Source: Gemmatimonadaceae bacterium (lineage in GTDB: Bacteria > Gemmatimonadota > Gemmatimonadetes > Gemmatimonadales > Gemmatimonadaceae). From it: a DNA stretch of 63,770 nt. Shown piece after piece: positions 43,297 to 52,778 of this stretch; the first letter of the stretch is position 1, and each line of letters opens with the position of its first letter. Where the stretch lies: NCBI GenBank assembly GCA_040882285.1, contig JBBEBQ010000024.1, forward strand, positions 1 through 63,770. The letters run 5' to 3'. The translations under genes and the position numbers were made by a program. Below the pieces are notes generated by a model that worked only from the letters and a program-made list of their open reading frames with translations, had not been told where the DNA came from and did no database searches.

Positions 43297-44250
43297 CTAC
43301 AACCTGATGTAGCGGAACGGATTCTTCTTGATGTCCGCCATCAGCTCGTCGAGCTGCCGGCGGAGCTCGGCCAGCTCGTTCTGCACCGCTTTGTCGTTCA
43401 TCGCCCTGCCGGCGGTTCCGCGCGCGTCCGCGAGCGAACGTTGCAGCAACGCGACTTCGTCCCGCAGGCCGCGCAAGGACGCGACCAGTGTCGTGTCGCG
43501 ACGGAACTTGCCGACCGTGCCCCGGTCGGACGTGATCAGCAGCCGGAGCGAGTCGACGTCCGAGCGGATCGCGCCGAAGCGGGCGCCGAACTTCGGATCG
43601 TTCATGATCATGCCGACCGTTCCGCCCCCGCGCGTGAGCCGCGCGTTGAAGCGGGAGAAATCCGCACCCACCCGGCCGATGTCGCGCGGCCCTTCGACGG
43701 CCATGGCGCCGAACGTGCCGCGCGCCGTCTTCATGTCTTCCATCACCGCGGTCACCTCGCTCTTCAGCGCACCGAAGTCCCGGCTGACGGCGGCGAGCTG
43801 CGCCAGCACGCCTTCCGACTGGCGGAACGCGCCCGCGTACAGCGTGTCGCCCGGCCGTGCCGGGGGCGCGGTGCTCGATCCCGCGCCGATGCCGAGAACC
43901 GGCGTGCCGAGGAACGTGCCGAGCGGGGCGATCTGCACCGGAGAATCCCTGCGGATGAGCGGCAGCGCGCGCTGGAGCACGGCGGTCTTGATCAGGAGCC
44001 GCTCGGTGGTGTCCGTCGAGGGCGGCCGAAAGACGATGCTCTCGATCTTGCCCACGCTCTTGCCGGCCAGATAGACGTCGCCGCCTTCCAGCAGCCCGCC
44101 CGTCTCGTCCGCCGCGACGTACAGCGTCACCTTCTTGCCGCGGATGCCGCCGACCTCGGCGAACATGAGCACGCCGCCGACGATCGCCACGACCGCGCCG
44201 AGTCCGATCAGCCCGATCGCGAGCTCGCGCCAGCGGATTACTTCGGCCAT
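43297..44250 (-). CDS. MlaD/MCE family phospholipid-transport protein
   Basis: 317 residues. One N-terminal transmembrane helix (LAIGLIGLGAVVAIVGGVL) is followed by the MCE domain (residues about 40-125: VTLYVAADETGGLLEGGDVYLAGKSVGKIE, PVQIAPLGTFLGTPVLGI). A long C-terminal helical region (DVDSLRLLIT, ALLQRSLADARG, ELRRQLDELMADIKKNPF) would form the tube seen in Mla-type proteins. The usual MlaE/MlaF partners are not adjacent. It ends near the tRNA-Arg gene on the same strand. Confidence 0.88.
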   Translation of the reverse strand: MAEVIRWRELAIGLIGLGAVVAIVGGVLMFAEVGGIRGKKVTLYVAADETGGLLEGGDVYLAGKSVGKIESIVFRPPSTDTTERLLIKTAVLQRALPLIRRDSPVQIAPLGTFLGTPVLGIGAGSSTAPPARPGDTLYAGAFRQSEGVLAQLAAVSRDFGALKSEVTAVMEDMKTARGTFGAMAVEGPRDIGRVGADFSRFNARLTRGGGTVGMIMNDPKFGARFGAIRSDVDSLRLLITSDRGTVGKFRRDTTLVASLRGLRDEVALLQRSLADARGTAGRAMNDKAVQNELAELRRQLDELMADIKKNPFRYIRL

Positions 44251-44408
44251 GCAGCCACTATCGCCTCACCCATCCGCGCCATCGTCAGGTTCGGCTCGTT
44301 GTCCAGGATCCATCTCCTGTCGGCGCCGATGGCTGGGACTGAGCACCCGCCGGGACGGGCGAGACCAGGACGACGCCCAGCGCGAGCGCTCGAAGTCTAC
44401 GGCAGCAC

Positions 44409-44443
44409 TTGGCTGCTCGCTGATGGCTGCTGGCTATTGGCTC
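44409..44443. repeat. TGGCTG-type low-complexity repeat
   Basis: Imperfect copies of TTGGCTG/ATGGCTG/CTGGCTA lie just 3' of the tRNA-Arg gene (minus-strand sense). The wording resembles the repeat at 7128-7157. Confidence 0.5.
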
Positions 44444-44447
44444 CAAA

Positions 44448-44521
44448 TGCGCGCGGCGGGACTCGAACCCACGACCTTCTGCTCCGGAGGCAGACGCTCT
44501 ATCCAACTGAGCTACGCGCGC
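44448..44521 (-). tRNA. tRNA-Arg, anticodon CCG
   Basis: 74 nt, CCA not encoded. All arms pair: a 7-bp acceptor stem (GCGCGCG with CGCGCGC), D-arm GCTC...GAGC, anticodon stem TCTGC/GCAGA with loop CTCCGGA giving anticodon CCG, and T-arm GTGGG TTCGAGT CCCGC. Discriminator base A. It reads CGG arginine codons, which are frequent in this GC-rich genome. Confidence 0.96.
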
Positions 44522-44602
44522 GAAGATCGGACGGGAAGGGACTCTCATTCTAGCGGTTATTGGGCGTGGAATCAACGCGCGTGGCACGATTAAGTTTGCC
44601 GC

Positions 44603-46054
44603 ATGCACGCAGCCAAGCGCAAACACATCACGGTCATACGGGGCGACGGGATCGGCCCGGAGGTCGTCAGGGCCGCCCTCCGTGTCATCGAGGCCGCGGG
44701 AGTGGACCTGGAGCTGGACGAATGCGAGGCCGGCGCCAAGGTGTTCGCCAGGGGCAACGCCACCGGAGTGCCGCAGGAGACCATCGATTCCGTCACGCGG
44801 ACCTGCGTACTGCTCAAGGGGCCGCTGGAGACCCCCATCGGGTACGGGGCGAAGAGCGCCAACGTCACCCTCCGCAAACTGTTCGAGACGTTCGGCAACA
44901 TCCGGCCGGTGCGCACGCTCCCGGGCGTGAAGACGCCGTACAGCGACCGGAACCTCGACATCGTGATCGTGCGCGAGAACGTCGAGGACCTGTACTCCGG
45001 CGTCGAGCACATGCAGACGCCCGGCGTGGCGCAGTGCCTCAAGCTGATCTCGCGCAACGGCTGCGAGAAGATCGTGAAGCTCGCGTTCGAGTTCGCGCTG
45101 GCGGAGGGACGCCACGTCGTGCACTGTGCCACGAAGGCGAACATCTTGAAGTTCACCGAGGGAATGCTGCAGCATGCCTTCGAGGACATCGCGCCGGATT
45201 ATCCGGCGATCGAAGCGAAGCACATCCTGGTGGACAACTGCGCGCACCAGCTCGCGATGCGGCCCGAGCAGTTCGACATCATCGTTACGACGAACATGAA
45301 CGGCGACATCCTCAGCGATCTCACTTCGGGGCTCACGGGCGGGCTCGGCTTCGCGCCGTCGGCGAACATCGGCAGCCGCGTGTCCATCTTCGAGGCCGTG
45401 CACGGCTCGGCGCCGGACATCGCGGGGAGGAACGTCGCGAACCCGACGGCGCTGATCTTCAGCGCCGCGATGATGCTCCGGCACATCGACGAGGGTCGGG
45501 CCGCCACGGCGATCGAGCACGCGGTGGTCTACACCTTCGAGCAGGGGGTGCACACCGGCGACATGCTCGGCACCGGGAATCCCGTCTCGACCACCGGATT
45601 CGCAGACGCGGTGATCGCCAACCTCGGCAAGCACTCCTCCATCAGCAACCAGCGCAAGCACGGGCACTTCAAGGTCCCCCCGATGGTCGAGTCGGTGGAG
45701 TTCGTGAAGCCGAAGACACGCCGAGTCGTCGGCGCCGACGTCTTCGTCGAGTCGCTGCTCCAGCCGGGCGAGCTCGGGAGAAAGGTCGAGGCGCTCGTGG
45801 CGGACAGCTCGCTAAAGCTCGCCGGGATCGCCAATCGCGGCACCGCCGTGTATCCCGAGGTGGAAGCCAAGGTCGGACTGGTGGACCACTATCGCTGCCG
45901 GTTCGTGTCGCGCGCCGAGGGCAAGGACGTCGGCGACGCGCAGCTGATCGACCTGCTCCAGCGCCTCGCCGGCGACCTGATGTGGATGCACGTGGAGAAG
46001 CTGCAGCAGTTCGACGGCGAGGACGCGTTCAGCAAGTCCGCCGGCCAGGCGTAG
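44603..46054 (+). CDS. icd: Isocitrate dehydrogenase, NADP-type, long (Thermus-like) form
   Basis: 483 residues, longer than the E. coli enzyme because of a C-terminal extension as in Thermus-type IDHs. It oxidatively decarboxylates isocitrate to 2-oxoglutarate. Core motifs: ITVIRGDGIGPEVV, the substrate site TLRKLFETFGNIRPVR, IVRENVEDLYSGVEH, MNGDILSDLTSGLTGGLG, and EAVHGSAPDIAGRNVANPTA. The extension (from KVPPMVESVEFVKP) holds VVGADVFVESLLQPGELG. The coenzyme is likely NADP, by family only. It is 6 nt upstream of a GNAT gene and follows the tRNA divergently. Confidence 0.93.
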   Translation: MHAAKRKHITVIRGDGIGPEVVRAALRVIEAAGVDLELDECEAGAKVFARGNATGVPQETIDSVTRTCVLLKGPLETPIGYGAKSANVTLRKLFETFGNIRPVRTLPGVKTPYSDRNLDIVIVRENVEDLYSGVEHMQTPGVAQCLKLISRNGCEKIVKLAFEFALAEGRHVVHCATKANILKFTEGMLQHAFEDIAPDYPAIEAKHILVDNCAHQLAMRPEQFDIIVTTNMNGDILSDLTSGLTGGLGFAPSANIGSRVSIFEAVHGSAPDIAGRNVANPTALIFSAAMMLRHIDEGRAATAIEHAVVYTFEQGVHTGDMLGTGNPVSTTGFADAVIANLGKHSSISNQRKHGHFKVPPMVESVEFVKPKTRRVVGADVFVESLLQPGELGRKVEALVADSSLKLAGIANRGTAVYPEVEAKVGLVDHYRCRFVSRAEGKDVGDAQLIDLLQRLAGDLMWMHVEKLQQFDGEDAFSKSAGQA

Positions 46055-46060
46055 CGCGCG

Positions 46061-46507
46061 ATGCCGGACTGGGTCTGGCGCTCGTTCCCTGAGCTCACCG
46101 CGGACGAGCTGTACGACATCTTCGCGCTGCGGCAGACGGTGTTCGTGGTCGAGCAGAATTGCGCGTATCTTGATGCCGACGGTTGGGACCGCCGGTCACG
46201 CCATCTCTACGCGCGGGACGCGTCCGGATTGATGATCGCGTACCTGAGGCTCGTCGAGCCGGGGGTGAAATACGCCGAGCCGTCGATCGGCCGCGTGATC
46301 ACCCACCCGAGCGTACGGCGGACCGGGCTTGGCCGCGAGCTGATGCTGGAGGGTCTGCGCGGCGCGGAGCGATATTACCCCGGCGCGGCCGTGCGCATCG
46401 GGGCGCAGCGCTGGGCGGAGCGCTTCTACCGCTCGCTCGGATTTGAGTGCACCGGCCACGAGTACATCGAAGACGACATTCCGCACGTGGAGATGCTTCG
46501 GCGGTAA
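46061..46507 (+). CDS. ElaA-type GNAT N-acetyltransferase
   Basis: 148 residues. The ElaA pattern is clear: FPELTADELYDIFALRQTVFVVEQNCAYLDADGWD split by the usual turn, then HLYARD, IGRVITHPSVRRTGLGRELM (acetyl-CoA loop) and the C-terminal FYRSLGFECTGHEYIEDDIPHVEM. The substrate is unknown; the family is fused or linked to diverse metabolism. It lies 6 nt after isocitrate dehydrogenase. Confidence 0.9.
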   Translation: MPDWVWRSFPELTADELYDIFALRQTVFVVEQNCAYLDADGWDRRSRHLYARDASGLMIAYLRLVEPGVKYAEPSIGRVITHPSVRRTGLGRELMLEGLRGAERYYPGAAVRIGAQRWAERFYRSLGFECTGHEYIEDDIPHVEMLRR

Positions 46508-46529
46508 TCCTGAACGGGAGGATCACAAG

Positions 46530-48251
46530 GTGACTGAGCACACTTACGACCGGCGCGCGTTCATGGAATACTTCGCCGCCGCGGGGCTTGGCTCGACGCT
46601 GCTTCCCGGGGTCCTGTGGTCGCAGGTGGCTGCCGGCGCCGAGATCACGGCCGCGACGATCAAGTGCGCGGAAGAGATCGCCGGGCTCAGCTTCGACGAT
46701 GACGAGCGCGAGATGATGGTCGCCGGTCTCCGAACCAACGAGTCGCGGATCCGCGAGCTGCACGAGATCGAGCTGGCCAACAGCGAGTCGCCGGTGCTCA
46801 CGTTCAATCCGCTTCCGCCGGGAAAAGGCCTGCCGCCCGAGCCGCGGCGTGTCGCTCGGCCGAACGCGAGACCGCGAGCGGTTCCGCGTGACCTCGAGGA
46901 TCTCGCCTTCGCTTCGATCGCGGAGCTCGCCGCTCTCGTCCGCGCCCGGCGCGTCACCGCGACGCAGCTCACCGACATGTATCTCGCGCGGATCAAGCGG
47001 CTCGATCCGTCGCTGCATGCGGTCATCACGCTCACCGAGGAGCGGGCGCGCGCGCAGGCGCTGGCCGCCGATCAGGAGATCGCGCGCGGCAGGTACCGCG
47101 GTCCGCTACACGGCATTCCGTGGGGAGCGAAGGATCTGCTCGCCGTGCGCGGCTACAAGACGACGTGGGGCGCCGGTCCGTATCGCGAGCAGGTAATCGA
47201 TCAGGACGCGACGGTGGTACAGCGGCTCGACGCCGCCGGCGCCGTGCTCCTCGCCAAGCTCTCGCTCGGCGAGCTCGCGCAGGGAGACGTGTGGTTCGGC
47301 GGAATGACGCGGAATCCGTGGAAGCTCGATCAGGGGTCCAGCGGCTCGTCGGCCGGCCCCGCTGCCGCGACGAAAGCCGGGCTCGTCGCATTCTCGATCG
47401 GGAGCGAGACGCTCGGCTCGATCTCTTCGCCCTCCACGCGCTGCGGAGTCACGGGGCTCCGCCCGACGTACGGCCGCGTGCCGAAGACGGGCGCGATGGC
47501 GCTGTCGTGGACGATGGACAAGCTCGGGCCGATCTGCCGGAGCGCCGAGGACTGCGCGCTCGTGCTCGAGGCGGTCAGCGGCGGGGACGGAGCGGACGCC
47601 GGCGCGATCGCGCCCCGGTTCGTTCCGGATTGGCGGCTGCGCGCGCGCGACGTCAGAATCGGATACTTCAAGGGCGCGTTCGACGTGCCGGAGCGCGACG
47701 CGGCGAACCAGGAGCGCATCCTCCATTCAACGAAGACGTTCGACGACGCGGCCCTCGACGTGCTGCGCGGACTCGGCCTCGCGCTGATTCCAGTCGAAAT
47801 GCCGCAGCTGGCGTACGACGCGATGCGAATCGTGCTCACCGCCGAGGCCGCGGCGGCGTTCGACTCCCTCACGCGGTCGAATCGCGACGACGAGCTGGTG
47901 CAGCAGACCCGGAACGACTGGGCGAACACGTTTCGCGTCGCGCGCTTCATCCCCGCGGTGGACTACATCAACGCCAACCGGCTGCGGGCCCGCGCGATCG
48001 CGGAATGGGACAAGCTGTTCGCGACCGTGGACGTGATCGTCACGCCGACGTCGGTCGCGGGATTCCCCCAGCTCGTGGCCACGAACCTCACGGGCCATCC
48101 GGCCGTCATCCTGCCGCACGGCTTCCGCGCGGACGGTACCCCGGTCTCGCTGACCTTCCTCGGCGCATTATTCGGCGAGGCGAAGCTCGTTGCCGTAGCC
48201 CGGGCGTATCAGGCGGCAACGGCTTTTCACCTTCGCCGGCCCGCTCTATAA
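46530..48251 (+). CDS. Amidase-signature hydrolase with Tat signal
   Basis: 573 residues from GTG 46530, with GGGAGG 8 nt upstream. A twin-arginine-like signal (YDRRAFMEYFAAAGLGS followed by a hydrophobic stretch) suggests export folded to the periplasm. The amidase signature Ser-cisSer-Lys triad is visible: Lys in GIPWGAKDLLAV, then QGSSGSSAGPAAATKAGLV with the two serines, and FSIGSETLGSI. It is related to GatA, but the Tat signal and absence of GatB/C argue for a secreted amide hydrolase. Some 100 residues between signal and catalytic core are family-variable. It converges with cfa. Confidence 0.9.
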   Translation: MTEHTYDRRAFMEYFAAAGLGSTLLPGVLWSQVAAGAEITAATIKCAEEIAGLSFDDDEREMMVAGLRTNESRIRELHEIELANSESPVLTFNPLPPGKGLPPEPRRVARPNARPRAVPRDLEDLAFASIAELAALVRARRVTATQLTDMYLARIKRLDPSLHAVITLTEERARAQALAADQEIARGRYRGPLHGIPWGAKDLLAVRGYKTTWGAGPYREQVIDQDATVVQRLDAAGAVLLAKLSLGELAQGDVWFGGMTRNPWKLDQGSSGSSAGPAAATKAGLVAFSIGSETLGSISSPSTRCGVTGLRPTYGRVPKTGAMALSWTMDKLGPICRSAEDCALVLEAVSGGDGADAGAIAPRFVPDWRLRARDVRIGYFKGAFDVPERDAANQERILHSTKTFDDAALDVLRGLGLALIPVEMPQLAYDAMRIVLTAEAAAAFDSLTRSNRDDELVQQTRNDWANTFRVARFIPAVDYINANRLRARAIAEWDKLFATVDVIVTPTSVAGFPQLVATNLTGHPAVILPHGFRADGTPVSLTFLGALFGEAKLVAVARAYQAATAFHLRRPAL

Positions 48252-48263
48252 CCTTTCCCTCGG

Positions 48264-49664
48264 CTAGGCCGAGGTGCGCAGCTCCAGCTTTCTCGCCAGC
48301 TCGCTCGGATACGGCGCTTCGTAGATGTCCTCGCGGGTCCACGGCAGCTCCGACTCGCCGTCCGCGCGCGGCTTCGACAGCAGCGTCTGGATGATGTTGA
48401 GTTTGCCCGCGTGGAACCGCTGGGCCCCCGCGGACATGTACAGCCGCCACACCCGGTAGGTACGCTCGCCGACGAGATCGATCGCGCCGTCGCGGTTATT
48501 CTCGAGCGCGCGGATCCAGTGCCGGAGCGTCAGCGTGTAGTGCTCGCGCAGACTCTCGACGTCGCGCACCTCGAACCCGCTCTGCTCCGCGCTCGCGATC
48601 ACGTGCGCCGCGGGCACCAGCCGCGCATCCGGGAAGACATACCGCTGAATGAACTCGCCGCGCTTCCAAAGCCTGGCGGCAATCTTCGACGCGACCGGCT
48701 CGCCGTGCGCCTGGTCGACGCTCACCTCGCAATGGTTGAGGAACGCTCCGCCGGGCCGAAGGAGGGCGTTCGCCCGGGCGAAGTACGCGGGCTGCTCATC
48801 CGCGGGCACGTGCTCAGTCACGCCGACGGAGGCGATCTTGTCGAAAGTCTCGCCGGCCGGCAGATCGCGGTAGTCGCGGACTTCTACTCTGCATTGCCCC
48901 GCGAGTCCCTCCATGCGGATGCGCTCCCGTCCCCACGCCGCCTGCGATTCGCTGAGCGTGATCCCCAGAGCTTCGACGCCGTAGTTCTTCGCCGCGTACC
49001 GCACGAGGCCACCCCAGCCGCAGCCGATGTCCAGCAGACGGTCGCCCCGCTTCAGCCGCAGCTTCCGGCAGATGTGCTCGAGCTTGTCGAGCTGGGCCAG
49101 CTCGATGCTCTCGTCGCCGGTCCTGAAGTACGCGCAGGTGTACAGCATCATCGGGTCGAGCCAGAGCGCGTAGAACTCGTTGCTCACGCCGTAGTGGAAC
49201 TCGATTGCCTGCGCGTCGCCGCGCCGCCGCCGCGCGAGGGAGCCGGCCACGCGCTGGAACCGTGACTTCGCGACGTCGGGGTGATCGTCGGCGGGGAGCG
49301 CGATGATCTTCCGCGCGAGCCGCGCGATCGTCCGGCCGTCGCGAATCCGCCGCTCCACCTCATCTCCAAGGCCGACAGCCGATTCCAGATCGCCCTCGAC
49401 GTCGAGATCGCCGGAGATGTACGCGTCCACGATGGACAGCTCGTTGGGCGGGAAGAGCATTCGCCGCAACGCGCCGCGGCGCGAGATCACGAGCGTGAAG
49501 CGCGCGTCATCCGCGCGCCCGGAAGCCTCACTCGAGCCATCCCAGTAGCGGACGTCGAACGCCCGCGCGGCGGGCGGGCCGAATAGCGCGCCAACCACTT
49601 CCCGCGTGGCTGTCAGTCCGGTGTCCATATCGTGGGGCATCGGCATGCGTCCGTGGTGGAGCAT
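48264..49664 (-). CDS. cfa: Cyclopropane-fatty-acyl-phospholipid synthase family protein
   Basis: 466 residues (start could be the ATG at 49628). CFA synthase transfers a methylene from SAM onto unsaturated lipid chains. Seen: SIVDAYISGDLDVEGDLES, the HYGVSNEFYALWLDPMMLYTCAYF block split by its turn, SAM motif LLDIGCGWGGLVRYAA, ITLSESQAAW and VGVTEHVP, then LKNVDE-like SVDQAHGE and FIQRYVFPDARL. The C-terminal half matches the catalytic domain. It converges with the amidase gene, 12 nt between stops. Confidence 0.93.
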   Translation of the reverse strand: MLHHGRMPMPHDMDTGLTATREVVGALFGPPAARAFDVRYWDGSSEASGRADDARFTLVISRRGALRRMLFPPNELSIVDAYISGDLDVEGDLESAVGLGDEVERRIRDGRTIARLARKIIALPADDHPDVAKSRFQRVAGSLARRRRGDAQAIEFHYGVSNEFYALWLDPMMLYTCAYFRTGDESIELAQLDKLEHICRKLRLKRGDRLLDIGCGWGGLVRYAAKNYGVEALGITLSESQAAWGRERIRMEGLAGQCRVEVRDYRDLPAGETFDKIASVGVTEHVPADEQPAYFARANALLRPGGAFLNHCEVSVDQAHGEPVASKIAARLWKRGEFIQRYVFPDARLVPAAHVIASAEQSGFEVRDVESLREHYTLTLRHWIRALENNRDGAIDLVGERTYRVWRLYMSAGAQRFHAGKLNIIQTLLSKPRADGESELPWTREDIYEAPYPSELARKLELRTSA

Positions 49665-49712
49665 AAAATGAACCGCGGCGGCGGTTTTCGATGACGGCTC
49701 GAGCCCTTCAAG

Positions 49713-52700
49713 ATGATGGATTGCTTGATTTTGGCCGGCGTAGAAGCTTCTGTTTACGGGCAGATGCCCCCACGCCTCAGCAGCGACGCGACCCCGATGG
49801 TCGGGAGAGCGGCCGATCTGGCCGCGTTGAGCGGGTTGCTGACCGCCGCCGCGGGCGGCCAGGCCGGAGCTGTGTTGGTCGCGGGCGAAGGCGGCGTCGG
49901 CAAAACCCGGCTCGTCGAGGCCGTGGCAGATCGCGCGTCGAAGATAGGGTTCACCGTCGCCGTGGGCCGCGCGTATCCGGTGGAGACCGGCGTCCCCTAC
50001 GCCGCGTTCGCCGACGCGCTCGTGCCGGTGTTGCGAGCGATGGAGCCCGCGCAGCTGACCGTGCTCTCACGCGGCGGAGCCGCCGAGCTGCGCCATCTAT
50101 TCCCGAGCCTGGGTGCCGATGGCGACGGCGCGCGCGCCAACGCCGGCGCCGATCCGTCGGAGCTCAAGGCGCGCCTGCTCTGGAACTTCAGCCAGTTCCT
50201 CATTCGCTTCGCCGCCAAGAAGCCGGTCCTGCTCGTGCTGGAGAACCTACAGTGGGCGGACGCCTCCTCGCTGGAGCTGCTGCACTTTCTCGCGCGGCAG
50301 CCACGCGAAGGCGCGCGGATCGTTCTGATAGGCACGTACAACGAGTCGCAGCGCGACGCCAACGACGTATTGCGGACAACCGAGCAATCGCTCGCCCGGC
50401 TCGGCGCGATCACCGTGTACCACCTGGATGCGCTGGGTGAGGCGCAGGTGTCGGAGCTGCTGGCGGAGACGTTCGGCACGCCGCCGGCGCAGACCGCGAA
50501 TTTCTCCCGGCTGCTGTACGACTGGACTCGCGGCAATCCGTTCTTCATTCAGGAGACGCTCAAGTCGCTGATCGACCGGGGGCTGCTCGTCGAGCGGGAT
50601 GGCAAGTGGACCGGCTGGGAGACGGAATCGCTGGATCTGCCGCCGACGGTCCGCGAGGTGCTCGGCGCGCGGCTCGACCGGCAGTCGCCGCATGGGAAGA
50701 CAATCGCGAATCTCGTCGCCGTGGTCGGCACACGCGCCGGCTATGATGTCCTGTGCGCGGTGAGCGGTCTCGCGGACGCGGAGCTGGTGGGCGCGCTCGA
50801 CGAGCTCCGCTCCGCCCGCGTGCTGGTAGAGGCCGCGCGTGGCGAAGAGCTGGCCTACGACTTCGCGCACCCCATGCTGCGCGAGGTCCTGTACGCCGCG
50901 CTCGGCGGAGCCCGCGCCCGTCTGCTGCATGCGCAGGTCGCGCAATCGCTCGAGTCGTTGTACGGCCCGACCGCACCGGCGCATGCCGACGAGCTGGCCT
51001 TTCACTATTCGCGCGCGATGTCCCCCGAGCTCGCGCCCAAGGCGGTGAAGTATCTGACTGCCGCCGGCCGCACCGCGCTGGAGAAATACGCCAATCGCGA
51101 GGCGGCCGATTATCTCGCCGCCGCGCTCGAGCAGCGGGACCGGCAGGGAAGCGGCGATTCGACCAGCGAGCTGGTGACTACCCTCGCCCGCGCGCGCCAG
51201 CGGCTCGGCCAGTACGACGAGGCGATGGAGCTCTGGGCGCGCGCGCTCGCGGACGCGGAGCGGCGGGGTGATCGCGCCCTGGCCGCTTCGGTGCGGCACC
51301 GCATGGGGCTCGCGTGTTACTGGACCGGCCAATCGGAGAAAGCGCTCGAGCATTACGCGGCGGCGCTGGAGGCGGCGGCGGAGATCGCCGATCCCGCCAT
51401 GGTCGTGCGCATTCGCCTGGGGCGCAGCATCTGCGCGCAGGATGCGGGGCGGTTCTCCGACGCCGCGGCCGACGTGAACGCGGCGCTCGCCGAGGCGGAG
51501 CGCACGGGGAATCCCGCGCTCACCGCGCGCGTGCACCGCGCGCTCCTGCTGCTGCACGCCTGGAGCGGCGATATCCCGCGCGCGCGGGAGCACGGCCGCA
51601 AGGCGGTGGCGCTGGCGGAAGAGAGCGGGCAGAAAGTGCTCGCGTGGTCGGCCCATTGGGGGATGGCCATGCTGGCAGGGCTCGACAGCGACGCGACGGG
51701 CGTCGTCGAGCACATCGGCGCGGCGTCGCGGCTCGCCGACGAGCTGCGCTCCCCGCTGCTGCCGCTGTGGACCGCCGAGCTGTCCGTGCAGTACGCGTCC
51801 GGTGTAGGCAACTGGGAGACGGGAATCGCCACGGGCGAGCGCGCGATCGCGCAGGCGCGCGCGCTGGCGCAAAAGACGCTGCTGCCACGGCTGCTCGTCT
51901 GGACCGGCACGATCCACCTCTGGCGCGGCGAGCACGCGCGCGCTCTCGAGATGTTCGAGGAGGCGTGGAAGAAGTCGGGCGCCGAGCGCGGGGCGGAACG
52001 CGCGGTGGACGTCCCCTCGGTGGTGCCGGCGCACCTCGGGATGGCCGCGTACCATCTCGCGACCCGCAATTACGCCGAAGCCGTGAAGGTCGGCGAGGCG
52101 GGTCTCGCCATCGCGGACCGCGCGGGCCATGTAGTGTGGGCGGTCCAGTGGCTGCTGCCGCTCGTCACCGAAGCGGCGCTGTACAATGCCGATTTCGCCA
52201 CCGCCGAGAAGCACTGCGCGCGCCTGCGCAACGAATCGATGCGACTGAACCACCGGCTCGCGGCCGCGTGCGCCCAGGCGGGCGAAGGCCTGCTGACGCT
52301 GTTGCGCGATCGCGATCCCGCGGGCGCGGCGAGGGAGCTGAAGGTGGCCGCGGAGCTGCTGGAAGAGCTGCAGTATCCGCACTTTGGAGCGAGGATGCGG
52401 CGGCAGTACGCCCGCGCTCTGGCGGAAGCGGGGGATCGCGAGCAGTCCGCCCGCGAGCTGCGTCGGGCGCACGATCTGTTCGCCCGGTTGGGCGCCGCCG
52501 CCGAGCTGGACGCCACGCGCGAGCAACTGCGCACGCTCGGGTTCCGGCCCCCCTCCAGGACGGTGGGCGAGGGCGCGGCCGGCCTCACCGCCCGCGAGAT
52601 GGAGATCGCTCGGATGGTCGCGGCGCGGAAGGCGAACAAGGAGATCGGCGCGGCTCTCAAGATCTCCGCGCGAACGGTCAGCACCCACCTGTCCAACATC

Positions 52701-52769
52701 TTCTCCAAGCTGGACGTGGAGTCGCGCGGTGAGCTCGCCGACTACGTGCGGGAAAAGGGACTGCTCTAG
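49713..52769 (+). CDS. Large ATP-binding LuxR-family transcriptional regulator (LAL/MalT-like)
   Basis: 1018 residues. An N-terminal AAA ATPase begins MVGRAADLAALSGLL and has Walker A GEGGVGKTRL and a Walker-B-like PVLLVLENLQWADAS. A long middle region (about 400-930) is TPR-like, with many AxAL[AE]xA helical repeats. The C-terminus is a LuxR helix-turn-helix: GLTAREMEIARMVAARKANKEIG split mid-motif, then ISARTVSTHLSNIFSKLDVESR. LAL/STAND regulators bind ATP and an inducer before activating genes; targets are unknown. Starts at 49713 or 49764 are possible. Monocistronic by layout. Confidence 0.92.
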   Translation: MMDCLILAGVEASVYGQMPPRLSSDATPMVGRAADLAALSGLLTAAAGGQAGAVLVAGEGGVGKTRLVEAVADRASKIGFTVAVGRAYPVETGVPYAAFADALVPVLRAMEPAQLTVLSRGGAAELRHLFPSLGADGDGARANAGADPSELKARLLWNFSQFLIRFAAKKPVLLVLENLQWADASSLELLHFLARQPREGARIVLIGTYNESQRDANDVLRTTEQSLARLGAITVYHLDALGEAQVSELLAETFGTPPAQTANFSRLLYDWTRGNPFFIQETLKSLIDRGLLVERDGKWTGWETESLDLPPTVREVLGARLDRQSPHGKTIANLVAVVGTRAGYDVLCAVSGLADAELVGALDELRSARVLVEAARGEELAYDFAHPMLREVLYAALGGARARLLHAQVAQSLESLYGPTAPAHADELAFHYSRAMSPELAPKAVKYLTAAGRTALEKYANREAADYLAAALEQRDRQGSGDSTSELVTTLARARQRLGQYDEAMELWARALADAERRGDRALAASVRHRMGLACYWTGQSEKALEHYAAALEAAAEIADPAMVVRIRLGRSICAQDAGRFSDAAADVNAALAEAERTGNPALTARVHRALLLLHAWSGDIPRAREHGRKAVALAEESGQKVLAWSAHWGMAMLAGLDSDATGVVEHIGAASRLADELRSPLLPLWTAELSVQYASGVGNWETGIATGERAIAQARALAQKTLLPRLLVWTGTIHLWRGEHARALEMFEEAWKKSGAERGAERAVDVPSVVPAHLGMAAYHLATRNYAEAVKVGEAGLAIADRAGHVVWAVQWLLPLVTEAALYNADFATAEKHCARLRNESMRLNHRLAAACAQAGEGLLTLLRDRDPAGAARELKVAAELLEELQYPHFGARMRRQYARALAEAGDREQSARELRRAHDLFARLGAAAELDATREQLRTLGFRPPSRTVGEGAAGLTAREMEIARMVAARKANKEIGAALKISARTVSTHLSNIFSKLDVESRGELADYVREKGLL

Positions 52770-52778
52770 CGCGCTTCG

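Noticed and set aside
44285-45667. 460-residue minus-strand open frame across icd and the tRNA
   Set aside because: Crosses the tRNA-Arg and is antisense to isocitrate dehydrogenase.
50247-52688. 813-residue minus-strand open frame
   Set aside because: Antisense shadow of the LuxR-ATPase gene, caused by high GC third positions.
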